Positions 1 through 8,909 of a stretch of DNA of 22,500 nt are shown piece by piece. Positions within the stretch are counted from its first letter, which is position 1. Each line of letters begins with the position of its first letter. The notes under the pieces are model-generated. The model saw only the letters and a list, made by a program, of their open reading frames with translations. It was not told where the DNA came from and did no database searches. A program made the position numbers and the translations under genes. Origin of the DNA: Theodoxus fluviatilis (lineage: Eukaryota > Mollusca > Gastropoda > Cycloneritida > Neritidae); the NCBI GenBank assembly GCA_034096865.1, contig JAWQFJ010028243.1:82900-105399 (forward strand). Direction: 5' to 3'.

Positions 1-957
1 CCATGAACGTTTGTACTGATGATCTGGCCTCAAAAGGAAAACAAAAAGTTGTTCAGATCTTGAAGGCAATGTGGAACCTGCACACACTTGATCCGAAAGT
101 GTTTTTCAAGCAGGTGCAATCGACAATGCTCTATGGGTCTGAGATATGGGGCCTGCATATTGCAGGAAATATAGAAAAAGTCCATACATTTGCCTGCAAG
201 AAAATCCTTGGATTAGACACCCGGACATCAAACCAGATGGAATACGGGGACCTTGGCAGATACCCTTTGTCCATTTCATATATCACCAAGGCGGTCAAAT
301 ACTGGCTCAGGCTATCCACTATGCCAATAACAAGACTCCCAAAACAAGCATACCTGTTAAAGAATGCTAATATTCCAAATAATGCTAACTGGGTAGAACA
401 CATTAAAAACTGCCTGTGCCAGTCAGGTTTTTCCTACGTATGGCTAAATGAAGGTGTTGGCAACAAAACTGCTTTTTTGAATCAATTTAAGCAAAGACTT
501 AAAGACTGCTGGCACCAAATATGGCATGATAAATATGCAGCGAGTTCTAGGTACCACTAGAACTCATTATTCAAAGGTCATTTTGGTCTAGAAGAGTACC
601 TTTTTACCCTTACTATTCAAAAGTTTCGGGATGCATTTGTTAGATTTCACTTTGGAATCAACAATCTGCAGACAAACCAGCAGTTTGTAAATCGACACCA
701 CATAAATGTTAAGTGTGCATTTCGTACAGCCACTGAGAATGAAGATCACTTTATCCTACATTGCCCTGTCTATAACGAACTTCGAAAGAAATATCTTGAG
801 ATATCTTAAGAGAAATGCATACAATAGCTGTATACATTTAGTACAGGGAGAATACCCCAGAAAAACAAGAGACGTAGCTATTTATATTTACTACGTCTTA
901 ATTCTCAGAGACCAGAAGCTCTCCAACATAACCTCGTTACCTCACGTAAACCTTTAA
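1..957 (+). pseudogene. LINE (non-LTR retrotransposon) C-terminal remnant, copy 1
   Basis: From base 3 the frame encodes a post-reverse-transcriptase C-terminal region typical of invertebrate LINEs: 'STMLYGSEIWG', 'CKKILGLDTRTSN', 'YGDLGRYPLSISYITKAVKYWLRL'. It stops at TAG 558-560 but continues in the same frame to TAA 807-809 with 'RFHFGINNL', then a degenerate zinc-knuckle-like C-x2-R-x7-H-x4-C ('HFILHCPVYNELRKKYL'; the second Cys is now Arg). After 809 the homology goes on in another frame ('TRDVAIYIYYVLILRDQ', about 865-915), so a frameshift follows. The element begins outside the window. It has one nonsense codon and one frameshift and is not functional. The LINE clade is not assigned. 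Confidence 0.85.
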
Positions 958-1022
958 GTGCCCATGACAATTTGCTTTTCTTGTAACGTAACGAGCAGCG
1001 GGCCCGATAAAAAGAGAGCAAG

Positions 1023-1027
<5 letters not shown>

Positions 1028-1096
<69 letters not shown>
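1028..1096. repeat. (CT)n microsatellite
   Basis: An almost pure CT dinucleotide run of about 34 units, directly preceded by a short 'gttcgtt' stub and lying between two LINE remnants. The open frames across it (Ser-Leu or Arg-Glu repeats) are artefacts. Confidence 0.95.
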
Positions 1097-1097
<1 letters not shown>

Positions 1098-1183
1098 CTC
1101 TTTTTTCCCCATCACCCATACATTCACTCACAAGTATATATTTGCAAAAGAGTGGTCTGATAGTGCTTATCTATGTCCAGCTT

Positions 1184-1192
1184 GCTATAAAG
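1184..1192. repeat. Target-site duplication of SINE copy A (left)
   Basis: GCTATAAAG; its partner is GCTATGAAG at 1586-1594 with one mismatch. The duplicated bases are LINE coding sequence, which confirms insertion into the LINE. Confidence 0.7.
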
Positions 1193-1585
1193 GTGTGTTT
1201 TTTTATAGCGACTTACACCCTTTGTCTGGGTCTCAAACCGCTTACACTTAACCCCCTGATCACTGGGCATCTTCATCAATCCTCACTGGTACCTCACAAC
1301 AAACATAGTGACAGACATTTAAGACGCACACAGTCAGGTACCAGCACCAACTCCGCTCCCTGGGGAGTATTCCAACCCGATGCTGGCGCTTGGCCGCATA
1401 CAAGGGTTAATCGCACAACGTTTTTGCCAATATTGTCCTCACAGGTACCCGGTTTTACTCCTGGGTGGGGAGAAACAATGCGAGTTAAGCATCTTGCTCA
1501 AGGATGCAACTCTGGAAACCGCGCAGCTTCGAACGCCGTACCCACTGGCCGCAAGCGACTGTAGGTCCAGCGCGCTAACCACTCG
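1193..1585 (-). mobile_element. tRNA-derived SINE, full-length copy (copy A)
   Basis: Read on the minus strand it opens with a Pol III A box (TAGCCGAGTGG, 1579-1589) and a B-box-like GCGTTCGAAGC (about 1527-1537), about 50 nt apart as in tRNAs. A body follows with a TTGAGCAAGATGCTTAAC core (1484-1501), reminiscent of conserved central domains in animal SINEs. It ends in a short A-rich tail near 1193. Direct repeats GCTATAAAG (1184-1192) and GCTATGAAG (1586-1594) flank it. It interrupts LINE copy 2. The SINE family name is not assigned. Confidence 0.82.
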
Positions 1586-1594
1586 GCTATGAAG
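1586..1594. repeat. Target-site duplication of SINE copy A (right)
   Basis: GCTATGAAG, the partner of 1184-1192. The LINE reading frame resumes from here. Confidence 0.7.
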
Positions 1595-1832
1595 ATGACG
1601 AAAAAGAAATGCATTTGTTGTTTGAATGTCCTGTCCATGAGGATCTGCGACGAATGTACTTTTCCAAGTTGGTGACGAATACGAAAGCATGTAATGTTAA
1701 GACACTCTTGTCACTGGAAGAGCCAAAAGCAGTACGCACGGTTGCTATGTTTCTGTATTATACGTTTAAGAGAAGACAAGAAGCGATTTGTATTGCGGTG
1801 GACGATGAGGCACATTATTTGTAACCGAGTTG

Positions 1833-1872
1833 TGATGGGCCGTTGGCCTCACAAGAATAAACCATTCGTTCG

Positions 1873-1880
<8 letters not shown>
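1833..1880 (+). other. LINE 3' terminal signal with TTCG tail
   Basis: TGATGGGCCGTTGGCC can fold GGCC/GGCC. It is followed by a conserved CA(A)..AATAAA and then TTCG repeats. The same arrangement recurs at 2172 and 7799, which marks it as the 3' end recognised by the element's own reverse transcriptase (inference). Confidence 0.65.

Positions 1881-1951
<71 letters not shown>
1878..1951. repeat. (CT)n microsatellite at a LINE 3' end
   Basis: About 36 CT units starting directly after the TTCG tail of LINE copy 2. Confidence 0.95.
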
Positions 1952-1953
<2 letters not shown>

Positions 1954-2171
1954 TTTCCCTCGTCAGTTCCTATCAGACGCTCAGTATGAGCATTAGACAA
2001 AAAATTAATATGTTAACAATTTTACCTTGGTGTACATATATTTCATTTGATTTTAAATGTAATCACATATTGAAGAGTTTTGATATGTCACTTTCTTATC
2101 AGGAGAAAATATTTAACTATGACTACAACTGAGTCGCTAATGTTTAATTTGTACATGTGTATATACCTACA

Positions 2172-2195
2172 TGATGGGTCGTCAGCCGCAAATAA

Positions 2196-2252
<57 letters not shown>
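2172..2252 (+). mobile_element. LINE 3' end fragment with (CT)n tail
   Basis: TGATGGGTCGTCAGCC followed by CAAATAAACAAT matches the 3' end of LINE copy 2 almost base for base, and a (CT)26 run begins at 2201. No coding part is recognisable upstream (1955-2170), so this is a strongly truncated insertion. Confidence 0.6.
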
Positions 2253-2258
<6 letters not shown>

Positions 2259-2264
2259 CTGTAT

Positions 2265-2385
2265 CTCTGTATCTCACGCGCGCGCACACAAATACACGTA
2301 TGGACGCACGCACAAACTTGAACTCTCGCATGCATGCATACATGCGTGCAAACGCATACACACGCATGCACACGCACATACGTGA

Positions 2386-2448
<63 letters not shown>
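2265..2448. repeat. Alternating purine-pyrimidine tract ending in (CA)n
   Basis: CG/CA/TG-rich alternating sequence with GCATGCATGCAT, followed by an almost pure CA run at about 2387-2448. Such tracts can adopt Z-DNA. The long Cys-Val or His-Thr open frames are artefacts. Confidence 0.9.
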
Positions 2449-2449
<1 letters not shown>

Positions 2450-2473
2450 AGCGCAGTCTATTACCATCGGTCA

Positions 2474-2930
2474 TGAACCAACCAGCCACAAGACAAAGTG
2501 GTAGTCTAGGGCGATTTTCCACTCAAGCCTGGGCCTCAGCCCGCTCTACATTGCACACTTGGCCTCAATCCATGAGCACGAGATCAGTGCTTCCCTCTCA
2601 CCTGCAAATATTGAACAGTGAGCACGAGATCAGTGCTTCCCTCTCACCTGCAAATATTGAACAGAGACGACACTCACGGCCAGGTGCCAGTTTCGTGTCT
2701 ACTCCCTGGGAAAGTGATTCCAACCCCATGCTCTCTCCCAGCCGCTTCAATGGTAAACATCCCTAGAGCACTCCTTCGCTCCCCTCGCTGGTACCCAGTT
2801 TTACTCCTGGGCAGAGAGAGGCGAAGCGATTTTCAATTTCTGTTCACAACGCAGCTCTAGGATACGCACAGCTTCAACTTCGACCAATGCTCTCGTTAAC
2901 CGCGAGCGACAGCACAGGAGCATCTTCAAC
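2474..2930 (-). mobile_element. Degenerate SINE of the same family (copy B)
   Basis: Blocks 2680-2740 and 2788-2830 align with SINE copy A (shared 'ctccctggg..gt.attccaacc', 'ggtaccc.gttttactcctgggtg.gag'), in the same order and orientation. The tRNA-like head at the right end is eroded. An extra perfect duplication (2573-2664) lies at its left part. Confidence 0.65.
2573..2664. repeat. Perfect 46-bp tandem duplication
   Basis: Units 2573-2618 and 2619-2664 are identical, beginning TGAGCACGAGATCAGTGC and ending TTGAACAG. Confidence 0.95.
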
Positions 2931-3007
2931 GCTTGAGAAGAGTCCCTCAGGTAAGCTATCACATCAACGACGCTCACGAATCATCTTTCCCACGCACGCC
3001 CACTCAC

Positions 3008-3523
3008 CTGGAAGATGAAATCCTGGGTGATGAGCTCAGGGTTCGGCAGGACGGAGCGATCGGACAGCACGGCCATGCGCACCTGGTCACCGTAGGCCAG
3101 GAAGGAGATGGACACTGCCACGTCGTCAGGAGGAGGTGACCAGTACAGCACGCACTTGATCTCTCTCGTGGCCAGCCTGAGGTTGGCCTCGGGGCCCGAC
3201 AGGCAGGAGATGGTGCACGTGCAGTGGCTGTACACGTGACGCCACAGCCGCGTGAAGCAGCCTTGGGGGAGCAGAGACCCAGTCAGGCTGACCGCGCCCT
3301 TGATGGCGGCGGGCTCCATGGAGTGCCGGAAGTGGGACAGAGCCAGCTTGGTGGCCCAGAGTCTGGGAATGGCGCCCTCCGTGTTGGTGAAGAGCGGCAG
3401 CACCACCCAGGCCTGCTGGAGGTGCGGTGCCATGCGTCCCCCCATCCCCATCTTGGGCACCTCGGGCTGGAAGTCCACGGGCAGCGCGCAGTGCACGTTG
3501 TAGGGGTGGTCTATCCCGCACAC
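3008..3523 (-). CDS. WS/DGAT-like acyltransferase, coding exon 5 (WSD1_C-like C-terminal half)
   Basis: Codons 753-924, 516 bases, phase 0 at both ends. The acceptor is ctctccccag above 3523 and the donor is GTGAGT from 3007. The peptide begins VCGIDHPYNVHCALPVDFQPE. It carries C-terminal-half features: an 'ALPVDFQ' strand (family 'AMVPVSVR'), 'WVVLPLFTNTEGAIPRLWA' (family 'LPLPTDEADPVERL'), 'SHCTCTISCLSGPE' (family 'NVPGP') and 'VAVSISFLAYGDQVRMAVLSD' (family 'LNITVLSYxGxLxFGLVAD'). About 20-40 residues remain to a normal C-terminus, so at least one more exon is expected. I could not identify it between 1 and 3007, where repeats dominate; it may lie outside the window. Confidence 0.87.
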
Positions 3524-3593
3524 CTGGGGAGAGAACAGGTGCAGCATGACAGACACGTGTGGAACACCCTTATGAAGGACAATGTGAGCCAGT

Positions 3594-3811
3594 GCACGAT
3601 GTAGTGGTGCTCTATATTCCGCTCTATCCCACAAGCAGACATACAGTGTATGGGTCCCGCCAGCACGATGTAGTGGTGCTCTATCCCGCTCTATCCCACA
3701 CAGGCAGACATACAGTGTATGGGTCCCGCCAGCACGATGTAAAGGTGCTCTATCCCGCTCTATCCCACACAGGCAGACATACAGTGAATTGGTCCCGCCA
3801 GCACGATGTCA
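3594..3811. repeat. 69-bp minisatellite, three units plus a partial
   Basis: GCACGATGT starts recur at 3594, 3663, 3732 and 3801, exactly 69 bp apart, with few substitutions. It lies in the intron, about 70 nt upstream (sense direction) of the exon 5 acceptor. Because 69 is a multiple of three, it creates a false repetitive open frame on the plus strand. Confidence 0.93.
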
Positions 3812-4582
3812 GTCCTAACTCAAACAGGGCGATTGCTCGGCTAATGCGGATGTACGTGATGGGGTCAGTTTGGGTCAGTTACATGTTTCGGCATAAATCC
3901 ATACCAAGAATATAACCATTTAATGTCTTCAAATAAGTTGTCTGAAAAATACATTGACCTGCATGAAAATAAACTTCTCATTGCCTTACTTCGGCTGTGT
4001 AGCACTATGTAGGAAAACTTTTGAGACCTTTTTATGATCAATGCTCGCTATCTTTAAATGGGCATGGTTTCTACAATTAACATCCAAAAGTGTTCAAACT
4101 TACCCCAAATCAATGAGAAAAAACTGTACATCTAAAATGCTTGCATTTCCAAACAACACATTATCACGTTAGAACTAAACTGGTTTCGTGGTGGCGGGTT
4201 TCATGTGTAGCACGTAGGGCAGTGTGAGCCGTTGCAGCATGTAGAGACGCTCCATCCTCCACACCAACGTCACAACTATGGGGGAGAACGACGCTGCTCG
4301 GGACTGTAGATGCAGATTGGAGAGACTGCAGGAAGCAGATGAAAAGCTTGAGGGGGAAAAACCTGTCACGTTGATGACAGCTGTAGAGATTCTGAGCACT
4401 TGAAGTTTTCTCCGCTAAGAAAAAGGAAACCAACTATCCGTAAGGAAAAATCGCATTACTCACCTATAACGCGAATTTCAAATTCGTGATAACTGAAGCT
4501 CTGGGTGGCAAACCCTACGGTCGATGTGAAAACGTAGAAGTGTAGAGACGAGTCCAAGAGCGAGCGATCGAGCGAGCTAGCA

Positions 4583-4584
<2 letters not shown>

Positions 4585-4653
<69 letters not shown>

Positions 4654-4783
4654 GAGGGAGGGAGGGAGGGAGAGAGGGAGAGAGAGAGAGAGAGAGAGTG
4701 AGAGAGAGAGAGAGATTGAGAGAGAGAGAGATTGAGAGAGAGAGAGATTGAGAGAGAGAGAGAGATTGAGAGAGAGAGAGATT

Positions 4784-4867
<84 letters not shown>
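4585..4867. repeat. Long imperfect (AG)n / (CT)n microsatellite
   Basis: About 280 bp of AG dinucleotides with GGG, ATTG and CAG interruptions, in sub-blocks (AGAGATTG repeated around 4700-4790, AGAGAC around 4798-4815). On the gene's sense strand it is pyrimidine-rich and starts about 13 nt after the exon 4 donor. Confidence 0.95.
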
Positions 4868-4869
<2 letters not shown>

Positions 4870-4880
4870 ATCACACCTAC

Positions 4881-5054
4881 CTGCATGTAGGTTCTCAGGT
4901 TGCCTGCCGCTACAGAGAGGAGGAGCTCGTTCAAGGAACAGCGCGTCACTTGACGGATACGGTTGGTGGCGCTGCGACTGAAAGGCTGGGACCAGACCAG
5001 GGACATGCGCCCTGAGGGATGCACGTGCCTTCCGTGCAGCAAGCTGAAGTCGTT
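4881..5054 (-). CDS. WS/DGAT-like acyltransferase, coding exon 4
   Basis: Codons 695-752, 174 bases, phase 0 at both ends. The acceptor is tttgcgtacag above 5054 and the donor is GTAGGT from 4880. The peptide runs from NDFSLLHGRHVHPSGRMSLV to SLNELLLSVAAGNLRTYMQ. The segment around residues 734-750 corresponds to the well-conserved family helix usually written 'NDVVLAxVAGALRRYL', which marks the end of the first chloramphenicol-acetyltransferase-like half. A CT-rich tract of about 280 nt on the sense strand begins about 13 nt after the donor. Because the exon is symmetric (phase 0-0), skipping it would not shift the frame, but it would remove this core helix. Confidence 0.87.
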
Positions 5055-5704
5055 CTGTACGCAAAGAAAAGTCCCCGTTATAGGCAGTACACACAAAGAG
5101 ATCCCTTTATTAGAGGCAACCTGCAAATGCAAACTGGGTGCGGTTGTCACAATATAAATAACGTCACCACGCGCCTTCCGTGCCACTAGCTGAATGTACA
5201 CATATGTACGCTGTTGGTCGTACATACAAAGACAAGTCTTTGGTAAAGGCAGCTTGCTAAATGGAAAAGGAGGGAGAGTTGTACTCATAAAACGGACACG
5301 TCAGGGTCGTTTTGCTCAGACGGGTATGGCCCCATTGCAGGTAGCACATACACAGATCTATATGTTTTAATGGAAGTTGACGCCAGAAAACAAGTTTTTT
5401 AACCTGTGGTATGAATCATAGCAGGAAAATAACGTTATTCGAGCATGGCATATGCTGACAGTTTGCATAATTATTTAGAAAGGTCCACAGTTCTCATATA
5501 ACAGATTTCTTCTAATAAAATACCTGTCAGGCATGGAAAACTTCATCCTTTTGCATGGCTGGCTTCTGTCGACAATATGCAACAGTATCCCCAGTTTCAT
5601 TCACTTGACTCATGTGAATATTTGTTGTGTCATTGACGGCACGTGCTGCTTATGCAACAACCTTTCCGCACAGAAAGCGCCCCGCTTGCATACAGACACA
5701 TAAA

Positions 5705-5813
5705 AGGTAAAGGTGTGGTTTTTTATAGCGACTTACACCCTTTGTCTGGGTCTCAAACCGCTTACACTTTACCCCCTGATCACTGGGCATCTTCATCAAT
5801 CCTCACATCATCA
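5705..5813 (-). mobile_element. 5'-truncated SINE of the same family (copy C)
   Basis: Nearly identical to bases 1193-1303 of SINE copy A ('tatagcgacttacacccttt', 'ctgatcactgggcatcttca'). Only the 3' third is present and the tRNA head is missing, as expected from incomplete reverse transcription. Confidence 0.88.
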
Positions 5814-6218
5814 TTACATTTAGACATGACATATAAATGCATAGTCTTTATTACTTATCGTTAGATAGATTTCGGACATTTCTCCCATAGCGTCGATGTC
5901 AGCACATGCGCGCCGAGGAGAAATTTGATGTTCTGCTGCAAGATAGACACACTGTTCTCGCAAGTTAATTAGAGGAGACGAGTAAATCTGACAATGTGTG
6001 ATGAGTGGACATGCGTCTCTCTCGACACCAGCACTACCGCTCAGACGGAAGTGATGAAAAACACAAGAAAAGCACTGACGAATAACACTAGAGGAGTACT
6101 GATGAATAATTAACAAGGAGCATTCATTAACAGGCGTCAGACGCAGGTGCAGCAATCGGAGAATTTTCCAGCTATGAGACACGCTGTTGTTGAAACAAGT
6201 CACACTTGGCCGCAGGTT

Positions 6219-6412
6219 CCCCCTGTGGGTTCGGGGTAAGAGTTTACCCACCGCGTCTCCCTACGCGATTCGTAAGAGGCGAATAACTAGGACACCGTGA
6301 CTTGCTTTGCGTTTACTCTAAACTGTTCTAGTGATTTTCGTGCTTAATGGCCTTACAGAGCCTACAAAGGCTGATACGCCGTAAAACACTGTCCATCCAT
6401 CCATCCATTGGC
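6219..6412. mobile_element. Microsatellite-tailed interspersed repeat, copy A
   Basis: It begins with CCCCCTGTGGGTTCGGGGT, then 'acccaccg', 'ttcgtaagaggcgaataact', 'ccgtgact', 'aatggcct' and 'gccgtaaaac', and ends in (CCAT)n. The same block order is found at 17121-17466. The element class is not certain; a short non-autonomous element is likely. Confidence 0.6.
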
Positions 6413-6720
6413 AGCAGGTGGAGTTTCCATGACAACAACAGCTGACAGAAGAAGTGTTCAAAGCTTAATGTCTCTTTTCTGCAACACTGCTCTGTAGCAC
6501 ATACTAAAGAACTTTAGACTTACGTACATCGATGTTATCGTGTTGCAACCTGCGTCCATAGGGAGTAGAGTTATCATTAAAACGAATTTTGTGTTCTGGA
6601 GTAGTTCCATACCAGCGACGCGTGAGAATGTCAACATACCAGACTCTCGAGAGATGACCCTTGTCTACTCGTTCATCTCTCCCCTTTACGACAGATTCAT
6701 GAGAATAAGCAAATAAGCAG

Positions 6721-6943
6721 GGCCCGTATCCAGAACGGCGAGTTATTTTAACCCCGATTTATCTCTAAACTCAGACGATTCCAACTGTCTGTTCCGCTCT
6801 CCCTTGGCTGGAAACCAGTATATATAGCAAAGCGCAACCTAGGATCCTCTGACGAGCGTACCTTATCTAACCGATCAAGATAACCCGGGGTTAGGGGATA
6901 AATCGAGTGTTAAAAAGATAAATCGCCGTTTTGGATACGGGCT
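6721..6943. mobile_element. 223-bp inverted-repeat element (MITE-like)
   Basis: The ends are GGCCCGTATCCAGAACGGCG and the inverted AGCCCGTATCCAAAACGGCG. The inverted similarity continues inward for about 50-60 bp with small gaps. It is flanked by CAG at 6718-6720 and 6944-6946, a possible 3-bp target duplication as in PIF/Harbinger elements. It has no coding capacity. Confidence 0.75.
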
Positions 6944-6964
6944 CAGAACCTCTCAGTATCTCAG

Positions 6965-6965
<1 letters not shown>

Positions 6966-7020
<55 letters not shown>
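6966..7020. repeat. (AT)n microsatellite
   Basis: About 27 uninterrupted AT units. Confidence 0.96.
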
Positions 7021-7022
<2 letters not shown>

Positions 7023-7094
7023 GTTGATACGCGTCTTTTTAAGTATTGTTTGGTCTTGAAGATTATTTTAATAATATTGATATTTAAAATTTGA

Positions 7095-7421
7095 TATATT
7101 TTCATTAGATACAGATTTGGTGTGAATGACCTGACGGTAAACAGAATATACAGAAGTACTCCAGATGTACAATGCCCGTTTTGCAATGCAAAAGAAGACC
7201 AACAACATTTGCTGCTGTACTGCCCTGTTTTTGAGCATCCAAGACAAAAGTACCTGAGTCGACACAACCTCAAGGCAGACCGGGTAAAATGCTGCAAATA
7301 TTGGTTGAATGGTACTGACTTCCGAAGAACAAGAGCTGTGGTTATGTTTCACTGTTATGCTTTTAAGATGAGAGCAATTTGTCTTGAAACACTGAGTGGG
7401 GAAACCAATCTGTCCCAGTGA
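7095..7421 (+). pseudogene. LINE C-terminal remnant, copy 3
   Basis: Open frame from a TGA at 7092-7094 to the stop after 7421. It contains 'RYRFGVNDLTVNRIYRST' (compare 'RFHFGINNL' in copy 1), an intact knuckle C-x2-C-x7-H-x4-C ('CPFCNAKEDQQHLLLYC', Cys codon at 7173), then 'CPVFEHPRQKYL' and 'RTRAVVMFHCYAFKMRAI', matching the end of copy 2. No upstream reverse transcriptase remains; an AT tract abuts the left side. It is 5'-truncated and not functional. Confidence 0.85.
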
Positions 7422-7798
7422 CACTGATGTAGAACTTTTTGGAGTGTATGACAATGTGCCTGAAGGCACTTTTTCCATGGCCTCAAGAATGATTTTGTTG
7501 TTATGCAGATGTGGCGTTACTGGGATACAACTATTCAATTTCCGGAAACTGTTCTGTGATTATTTCCCGACTGTATAACAATTTATACGGTGGGTAATCT
7601 TAACATAGCTATGCGTTGATAATGTCTTTGCTACCAATATGGTCTGAGAGTTGTGCAAGTTGATGCACGACAGTGAATGTCTTCTGAAGACCCCTGTAAC
7701 GGTAGTGTAGAACGGCAACATTGCATGTATCAGGATAACATGTCTCACGAATGCAATGTTGTTAAGTGAGAATGTTACGAATTGTTCAAGTTGTATTT

Positions 7799-7884
7799 GC
7801 GATGGACCGATGGCTTTCACAATAAAAATTCAGTTCAGTTCAGTTCAGTTCAGTTCAGTTCAGTTCAGTTCAGTTCAGTTCAGT
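7799..7884 (+). other. LINE 3' terminal signal with (TTCAG)n tail
   Basis: GCGATGGACCGATGGC, then TTTCACAATAAAAAT, then about 11 perfect TTCAG units. It matches the 3' signals at 1833 and 2172 but with a pentameric tail. It is probably the 3' end of LINE copy 3, although the roughly 380 bases between them are unexplained. Confidence 0.65.
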
Positions 7885-8225
7885 ATGTATCTGTTTGGGT
7901 CCTTCTATTTGTCAGTGTGTCTCCGTCTGTGTCTGAGCACCTGACTGTGTCTGTGTGTCTGTCTGTTTGTATTTTTAAATCAGTGAGTCATGACCGTTTA
8001 GCTGTTTGCCTGAACGCCCGTCAGTCTGTCAATCATGACGTGATCAGTCAGTCAGTCACCGTCTGTCCGTCTGTCAAGTTGTCTATGTGTGTATGTATGT
8101 TTATATGTGTAAATTTGTGTTGCATGGACGGCTTATGTCGATAATATGTCACAGGATCCTAAGTTTCTATTCATAGACTCCTATGATTATCTGTTGTATT
8201 ACACTTGGTGCAGACATAGCTGTGT

Positions 8226-8333
8226 ATGTGCGCGCGCGCGCGTGTGTGTATGTGTGTGTGTGTGTGTGAGTTTTGTGTGTGTGTGTGTGTGCATCTGTGT
8301 GTGTGCATCTGTCTGTGTGTGCATCTGTGTATG

Positions 8334-8403
<70 letters not shown>
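8226..8403. repeat. Compound (GC/GT)n and (GA)n microsatellite
   Basis: GCGCGCGC and GTGTGT runs with GTGCATCT interruptions (8226-8333), then about 33 GA units (8335-8403). The tract is Z-DNA prone and purine-rich in turn. Confidence 0.95.
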
Positions 8404-8406
<3 letters not shown>

Positions 8407-8432
8407 GGGTTTGAAGAGACTATCTCATACAC

Positions 8433-8873
<441 letters not shown>

Positions 8874-8877
8874 CCTC

Positions 8878-8898
8878 CTCCCCCCTCCCCTCCCCCCT
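8878..8898 (-). other. G-rich tract just downstream of the exon 3 donor
   Basis: On the sense (minus) strand runs of six, four and six G are separated by single A, followed by two further GG, about 11 nt after the donor. It could form a G-quadruplex in the pre-mRNA (inference). Confidence 0.6.
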
Positions 8899-8909
8899 AA
8901 CTCACTCAC

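Larger units (their letters stand above)
1107..1866 (+). pseudogene. LINE C-terminal remnant, copy 2, interrupted by a SINE
   Basis: Two pieces join into one frame. Bases of about 1120-1192 encode 'FTHKYIFAKEWSDSAYLCPACYK'-like residues. Bases 1595-1821 encode 'DDEKEMHLLFECPVHEDLRRMYF' and then 'RTVAMFLYYTFKRRQEAI'. Joined across the insertion they rebuild a C-x2-C-x8-H-x4-C knuckle like that of copy 3. The coding frame ends with TAA 1822-1824, followed by a short 3' end at 1833-1861 with the AATAAA-like sequence and a TTCG repeat. Only the last part of the element is present (5'-truncated). Confidence 0.82.
3524..4880 (-). other. Intron between coding exons 4 and 5
   Basis: GT (4880-4879) to AG (3525-3524), 1357 nt, phase 0. 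It contains the AG/CT tract at 4585-4867 and a 69-bp minisatellite at 3594-3811. The 773 bases between them (3812-4584) hold a minus-strand open frame at 4164-4433 with no family similarity that I can see and no need for it in the protein fold. Confidence 0.8.

Noticed and set aside
1579..1589. A-box and B-box suggesting a true tRNA gene
   Set aside because: The cloverleaf cannot be completed. The promoter continues into a roughly 390-bp SINE body shared with three other copies and is flanked by a target-site duplication.
3224..3604. Plus-strand 126-residue frame antisense to exon 5
   Set aside because: It is an open antisense frame of a GC-rich exon with no start context or recognisable motif.
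3559..3915. Plus-strand 118-residue frame with repeated 'HDVVVLYPALSHTGRHTV'-type units
   Set aside because: It is explained by the 69-bp minisatellite, whose unit length is a multiple of three; no other coding sign.
4164..4433. Minus-strand frame that could be an extra exon between exons 4 and 5
   Set aside because: Exons 4 and 5 already join in phase and match consecutive parts of the WS/DGAT fold, so nothing is missing there. The peptide resembles nothing in the family.
4456..5288. Minus-strand frames of 212 and 257 residues with long Ser-Leu runs
   Set aside because: Only the 58 codons of exon 4 (5054-4881) are real. The rest is translation of the CT tract and flanking intron; the donor at 4880 ends the exon.
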